From Prevotellaceae bacterium (GTDB lineage Bacteria; Bacteroidota; Bacteroidia; Bacteroidales; Paludibacteraceae), in assembly GCA_031271815.1 (NCBI GenBank), contig JAISVA010000023.1, forward strand, positions 1 to 46,712: DNA of 46,712 nucleotides. The letters are read 5' to 3'. Each line of letters starts with the position of its first letter. The first letter of the stretch is position 1. A model generated the notes under the pieces. It was not told where the DNA came from. It searched no databases and worked only from the letters and a program-made list of their open reading frames with translations. Position numbers and translations under genes: made by a program. Below, one piece after another: positions 44,078 to 46,712 of this stretch.

Positions 44078-44090
44078 TTTCTCTTAAATC

Positions 44091-44118
44091 GTGCTTTCGC
44101 GCCTTCGCTCTTTCACCC
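44091..44118. repeat. GCGAAAG-family unit on the 5' side of the S23 gene
   Basis: GTGCTTTCGCGCCTTCGCTC then TTTCACCC. It overlaps the last codons of gspE (stop at 44113) and precedes the S23 gene. Confidence 0.65.
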
Positions 44119-45540
44119 ATTATTCAACAAAATCGGATACACCTCCTCCAACGTCGTATTTCCCAGTAGAAATTCATTAAAAGCCGTATCGGCGAGCGAC
44201 AATATATTGCGTTCCTCTTTCAGCCTGTTTATGTCGTAACTGTTACTTTTAATTTTGTCCGCCAATTCGGCATCAACAGGAACGATTTCGTAAATAGCCT
44301 TGCGTCCTTTATAGCCGGTATAGTAGCAGGCATCGCATCCTTTGGCGATTTTATGCGTCGCAGGCGTTTGCTTTGTCTTGAAATTTTTGGGTAGCCGGCT
44401 TGCATTAAAAGCCTCCTCCTCCTTGCAGTGCGGACAAAGCAGACGGATCAACCGCTGTGCGATGCAGAGATTGATTGTATCAGCCAGCAGAAAAGGCGGT
44501 AATCCCATATCGGTCAGGCGCGAGATGATTCCCCAGGCCGAGTTGGTGTGTATGGTTGATAAAACCAGGTGTCCTGTCAGGGCCGCGCGGATGGCCATTT
44601 GAGCCGTCTCGTTGTCACGTATCTCCCCAAGCATAATAATATCGGGGTCCTGTCGCAGGAAAGTACGGAGCGCGCGGGCAAAAGTCAGCCCGATGTCTTC
44701 GCGCAACTGAACCTGGTTGATTCCCTCCAGTGTATATTCAACCGGGTCTTCAATCGTCAGGATATTGGTTTCAACCTTATTTAAAATCTTCAATGTGGCA
44801 TACAGCGTAGTGGTTTTTCCCGAACCGGTAGGACCGCTGATCAGGATAATACCGTGCGTTTTTTTGATGCCTTCCAGAAAAATTCCCAGCTGTTCGTCCG
44901 TAAAACCCAGTTTGTTGATTTCAATATCGGTCGAATCCTTGTTTAACAGACGTAATACGATTTTCTCGCCGTTCAACGTAGGCAATACGGATACGCGGAT
45001 ATCAAACTGACAATCTTCCTCCTTAAAAATGATGCGCCCGTCCTGAGGCAACCGTTTTTCCGCAATATCAATATTCGCCTTGATCTTTACTTTGTTAATA
45101 AGTGCGGGGTAAATTTCCTTTTCGATCCGGTATCTCTCCAGCATACGCCCGTCGATCCGCAACCGGATACGGCACAATTCCTCGTATGTTTCGATATGAA
45201 TATCGCTTGATTGCATCCTTTTTGCCTCGCTAATCAGGGTTGTCAGGAAATCGTCCGACCTGATACCCGAAAGCGTTGAGGTTTGTCTGGCTGCATTGTC
45301 CGTTTTCCGGTAATACCTTCCCAGAGTCTGATGAATAATTTCCGAAGGCAGGTAATGAACAACGATGGCCAGGTTGAAAAGAATTTCCAGCTCGTCCTTA
45401 TGGTGCGGTTGAAACAGTTCGCGGTCGGCATACAATTCGATACACTCCTCGCTTACCTTGCAGGGAACAATATGATAATGCCACGCCTGCTGGCTGGTTA
45501 TCAAATGCTGAAACGTTGAATCAATCTGTATGTATTCCAT
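44113..45540 (-). CDS. gspE: GspE/PilB-type secretion ATPase
   Basis: The hexameric motor of pseudopilus assembly, 475 aa from the ATG at 45540. Walker A GPTGSGKT is at 236-243, the Asp box TIEDPVEY at 262-269, Walker B IIMLGEIRD at 301-309 and the His box LTGHLVLSTIHTN at 321-333. The tetracysteine zinc motif is complete: C369 and C372 (LCPHC), C402 and C405 (GCDACYYTGYKGR). The short N-terminal domain fits the GspE N1/N2 class. The longer frame from 45576 overlaps the upstream gene by 35 nt; the ATG at 45540 leaves 1 nt between them. No PilT-type second ATPase is in the window. Confidence 0.94.
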   Translation of the reverse strand: MEYIQIDSTFQHLITSQQAWHYHIVPCKVSEECIELYADRELFQPHHKDELEILFNLAIVVHYLPSEIIHQTLGRYYRKTDNAARQTSTLSGIRSDDFLTTLISEAKRMQSSDIHIETYEELCRIRLRIDGRMLERYRIEKEIYPALINKVKIKANIDIAEKRLPQDGRIIFKEEDCQFDIRVSVLPTLNGEKIVLRLLNKDSTDIEINKLGFTDEQLGIFLEGIKKTHGIILISGPTGSGKTTTLYATLKILNKVETNILTIEDPVEYTLEGINQVQLREDIGLTFARALRTFLRQDPDIIMLGEIRDNETAQMAIRAALTGHLVLSTIHTNSAWGIISRLTDMGLPPFLLADTINLCIAQRLIRLLCPHCKEEEAFNASRLPKNFKTKQTPATHKIAKGCDACYYTGYKGRKAIYEIVPVDAELADKIKSNSYDINRLKEERNILSLADTAFNEFLLGNTTLEEVYPILLNNG

Positions 45541-45541
45541 T

Positions 45542-46102
45542 TTATAAAAATAAATGAACTGCCCACGTATCGTCAAACCGGTCGAAGCAACTTAGCTGTT
45601 CGACAGCCAACATGACAAGGTATATAATAGACATATTTCCCAACAGCGGAATCCTGTACTGTTTTATCCTGCCTCTCACTGCAATTGCGTAAACAATCAA
45701 TATTAATAATAGCGAAAGGATAAAAAACAGGATAAAATTAAACGGCGAAAATGCCATACTCAGAAAAACGAAAAAAAACAGATCTCCAATTCCTATAAAC
45801 TTGTTTATTATGTTGGTCAAACTGCGTATTCGAAGTGAAAAATAAACAGTCAGCAACAGAAACTGGAAAATCAGCAACATCATATTAACCTCAAGATTGA
45901 AAAAGAGTTCTTCTATGCCAATAGTTAAATAAGTCAATCCGAACTGGCAAGGGATAAGGAGAAACAGCAAAATCCAACTGACCGCCCGTTGTGTAAAATC
46001 CTGATAAATCAGCAGTGCTAATAACACTACAACAGCAACATATAATAAAAGATAACTATGCAATTTTTTTACGATAAAATAAATGCTTATCCGCCATATC
46101 AC
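45542..46102 (-). CDS. A24-type prepilin peptidase, short form
   Basis: A membrane aspartic protease that would cut the leaders of the pseudopilins. The 186-aa product starts with GTG and has about six hydrophobic helices. The two catalytic aspartates can be placed: D35 in IYQDFTQRAVSW and D107 in the GxGD motif (FIGIGDLFFF). The N-terminal N-methyltransferase domain with its cysteine motif, present in classical PilD, is missing. It lies between the GspG-like and gspE genes. Overall similarity outside the motifs is weak, so the family call relies on those motifs, topology and context. Confidence 0.75.
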   Translation of the reverse strand: MIWRISIYFIVKKLHSYLLLYVAVVVLLALLIYQDFTQRAVSWILLFLLIPCQFGLTYLTIGIEELFFNLEVNMMLLIFQFLLLTVYFSLRIRSLTNIINKFIGIGDLFFFVFLSMAFSPFNFILFFILSLLLILIVYAIAVRGRIKQYRIPLLGNMSIIYLVMLAVEQLSCFDRFDDTWAVHLFL

Positions 46103-46214
46103 CCCTTAATGAAAAACAGTAAAATTCATTGCTTTTGACATTGGGGGTAACATTGCGGATAATCATAATAATATATTATATTTCACTTTGTGCCTTCATT
46201 CTTTCTCGCCTTTT

Positions 46215-46616
46215 TCAGTCTTTCGTAACTTCCTTAATATTCTTATCCTGATCCACTTCCCAAACGTTAAGCGTTCCGTCTCCGTCAAAATCGGTTACGG
46301 AAGAAGCACGCGCCGTAAAGGTTGTTGCTTCCGCATGGACAATTTCAATAAGGTAGTTGGCTTTTCCTCCGTCCGTTATCAATGACTCCTGCTCAAAACC
46401 GATTTCTTCCAAATCATTCGAATATTTCGAGTGCATGTAGAAGTATGTTTTTTGCAGTGTGTGAACATGGTTCAGCTGCAGCTGCGCTTCCGTACTTTTG
46501 GCTTTTGAAATAAGCGGCATTAAGTTAGGCAAGGCCAACAGTACCAGGATTCCGATGATGACCAGAACAATAAGCAGTTCCGAGAGGGAGAAGGCCTGTA
46601 ATTTTTTCTTTAACAT
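46215..46616 (-). CDS. GspG-like major pseudopilin
   Basis: The likely main filament subunit, 133 aa. The leader is MLKKKLQA and the mature protein starts FSLSELLIVLVIIGILVLLA, with Glu at +5 and a Pro in the helix as in GspG. The C-terminal end has a DFDGDGTLNVWEVDQDKN loop, which looks like a calcium-binding loop; GspG pseudopilins are known to bind calcium near the C-terminus. The ATG at 46616 is used because the open frame begins at a TTG (46622). A promoter is seen upstream and it is the first gene of the cluster in this window. Confidence 0.85.
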   Translation of the reverse strand: MLKKKLQAFSLSELLIVLVIIGILVLLALPNLMPLISKAKSTEAQLQLNHVHTLQKTYFYMHSKYSNDLEEIGFEQESLITDGGKANYLIEIVHAEATTFTARASSVTDFDGDGTLNVWEVDQDKNIKEVTKD

Positions 46617-46654
46617 AAGCAAAAAACTGTTTTATAAAAAATATTTTCCGTCAA

Positions 46655-46683
46655 CAAAAGTACATATTTTTTTAGATATTCAA
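46655..46683 (-). promoter_or_regulatory. Promoter of the secretion cluster
   Basis: On the minus strand: TTG (46683-46681), 18-nt spacer, TACTTTTG (46662-46655, a TAnnTTTG box). The transcript would begin near 46648, about 30 nt before the GspG-like ATG. Confidence 0.6.
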
Positions 46684-46712
46684 TAACGCATATTAATATG
46701 CATGCAGGAATA

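Noticed and set aside
45541-45576. Upstream start for gspE
   Set aside because: It would overlap the peptidase gene by 35 nt and has no homologous character; the ATG at 45540 leaves a 1-nt gap, as elsewhere in the operon.
1-46712. tRNA, rRNA, riboswitch or full insertion sequence
   Set aside because: No cloverleaf, rRNA segment, recognised riboswitch core or transposase frame was seen in any gap; only small non-coding repeats are present.

Overview
The window looks like a chromosomal segment of a Bacteroidetes bacterium, most likely of the order Bacteroidales. The evidence is the Bacteroidetes-type promoters (-33 TTG/TTTG, -7 TAnnTTTG) ahead of many genes, the general scarcity of Shine-Dalgarno sites, the str-S10-spc-alpha ribosomal block running without tuf inside it, zinc-free forms of L36, S14 and S4, and protein families common in this phylum (PepSY-like lipoprotein, four-helix bundle S23 protein, ArgE of the acetyl/succinylornithine type). 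Genus cannot be settled from the sequence alone.

Layout. 1-2100 is an accessory margin: a small unknown gene, an XRE regulator with a clear promoter, a decayed VapC-like PIN gene and a 202-bp palindromic repeat. 2189-20737 is one co-directional ribosomal superoperon (rpsL to rplQ, including fusA, secY, map, infA, rpmJ and rpoA), started by a promoter at about 2093-2123 and closed by a hairpin terminator at 20765-20795. Most of its larger intergenic gaps are filled with inverted-repeat elements. 20970-33504 is a mixed housekeeping and accessory stretch: a fused nucleotidyltransferase-HEPN protein, a phage-type small protein, CorA, BioC-BioD, GTP-type PEP carboxykinase, a glucosaminidase-LysM protein, cytidine deaminase, ArgE, a PepSY-like lipoprotein, CysS, a Yip1-like membrane protein and SmpB.

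33647-46712, all on the minus strand, is a nearly complete type II secretion / type IV pilus-like machine. In transcription order it holds a GspG-like pseudopilin, a short A24 prepilin peptidase, the GspE ATPase, a four-helix bundle S23 gene (probable insertion), the GspD secretin, a GspL/PilM-N-like protein, a GspM/PilO-like protein, a lipoprotein with three Fn3-like repeats, a GspC/PilP-like protein, a MORN-repeat secreted protein, a large GspK/PilX-like protein, GspI-like and GspJ-like pseudopilins, and GspF. Many neighbours are 1 nt apart or overlap, as in an operon. The Fn3 lipoprotein and MORN protein are not standard components of the textbook system, and this cluster is the most interesting part of the window.

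A second theme is the density of small palindromic repeats, at least six families. One family (units like GCGAAAGCACGAAAGG) forms a perfect terminator-like hairpin at 30745-30786, flanks the S23 gene, and also lies inside reading frames, where it encodes the signal peptide of the secretin and the leader of the GspI-like pseudopilin.
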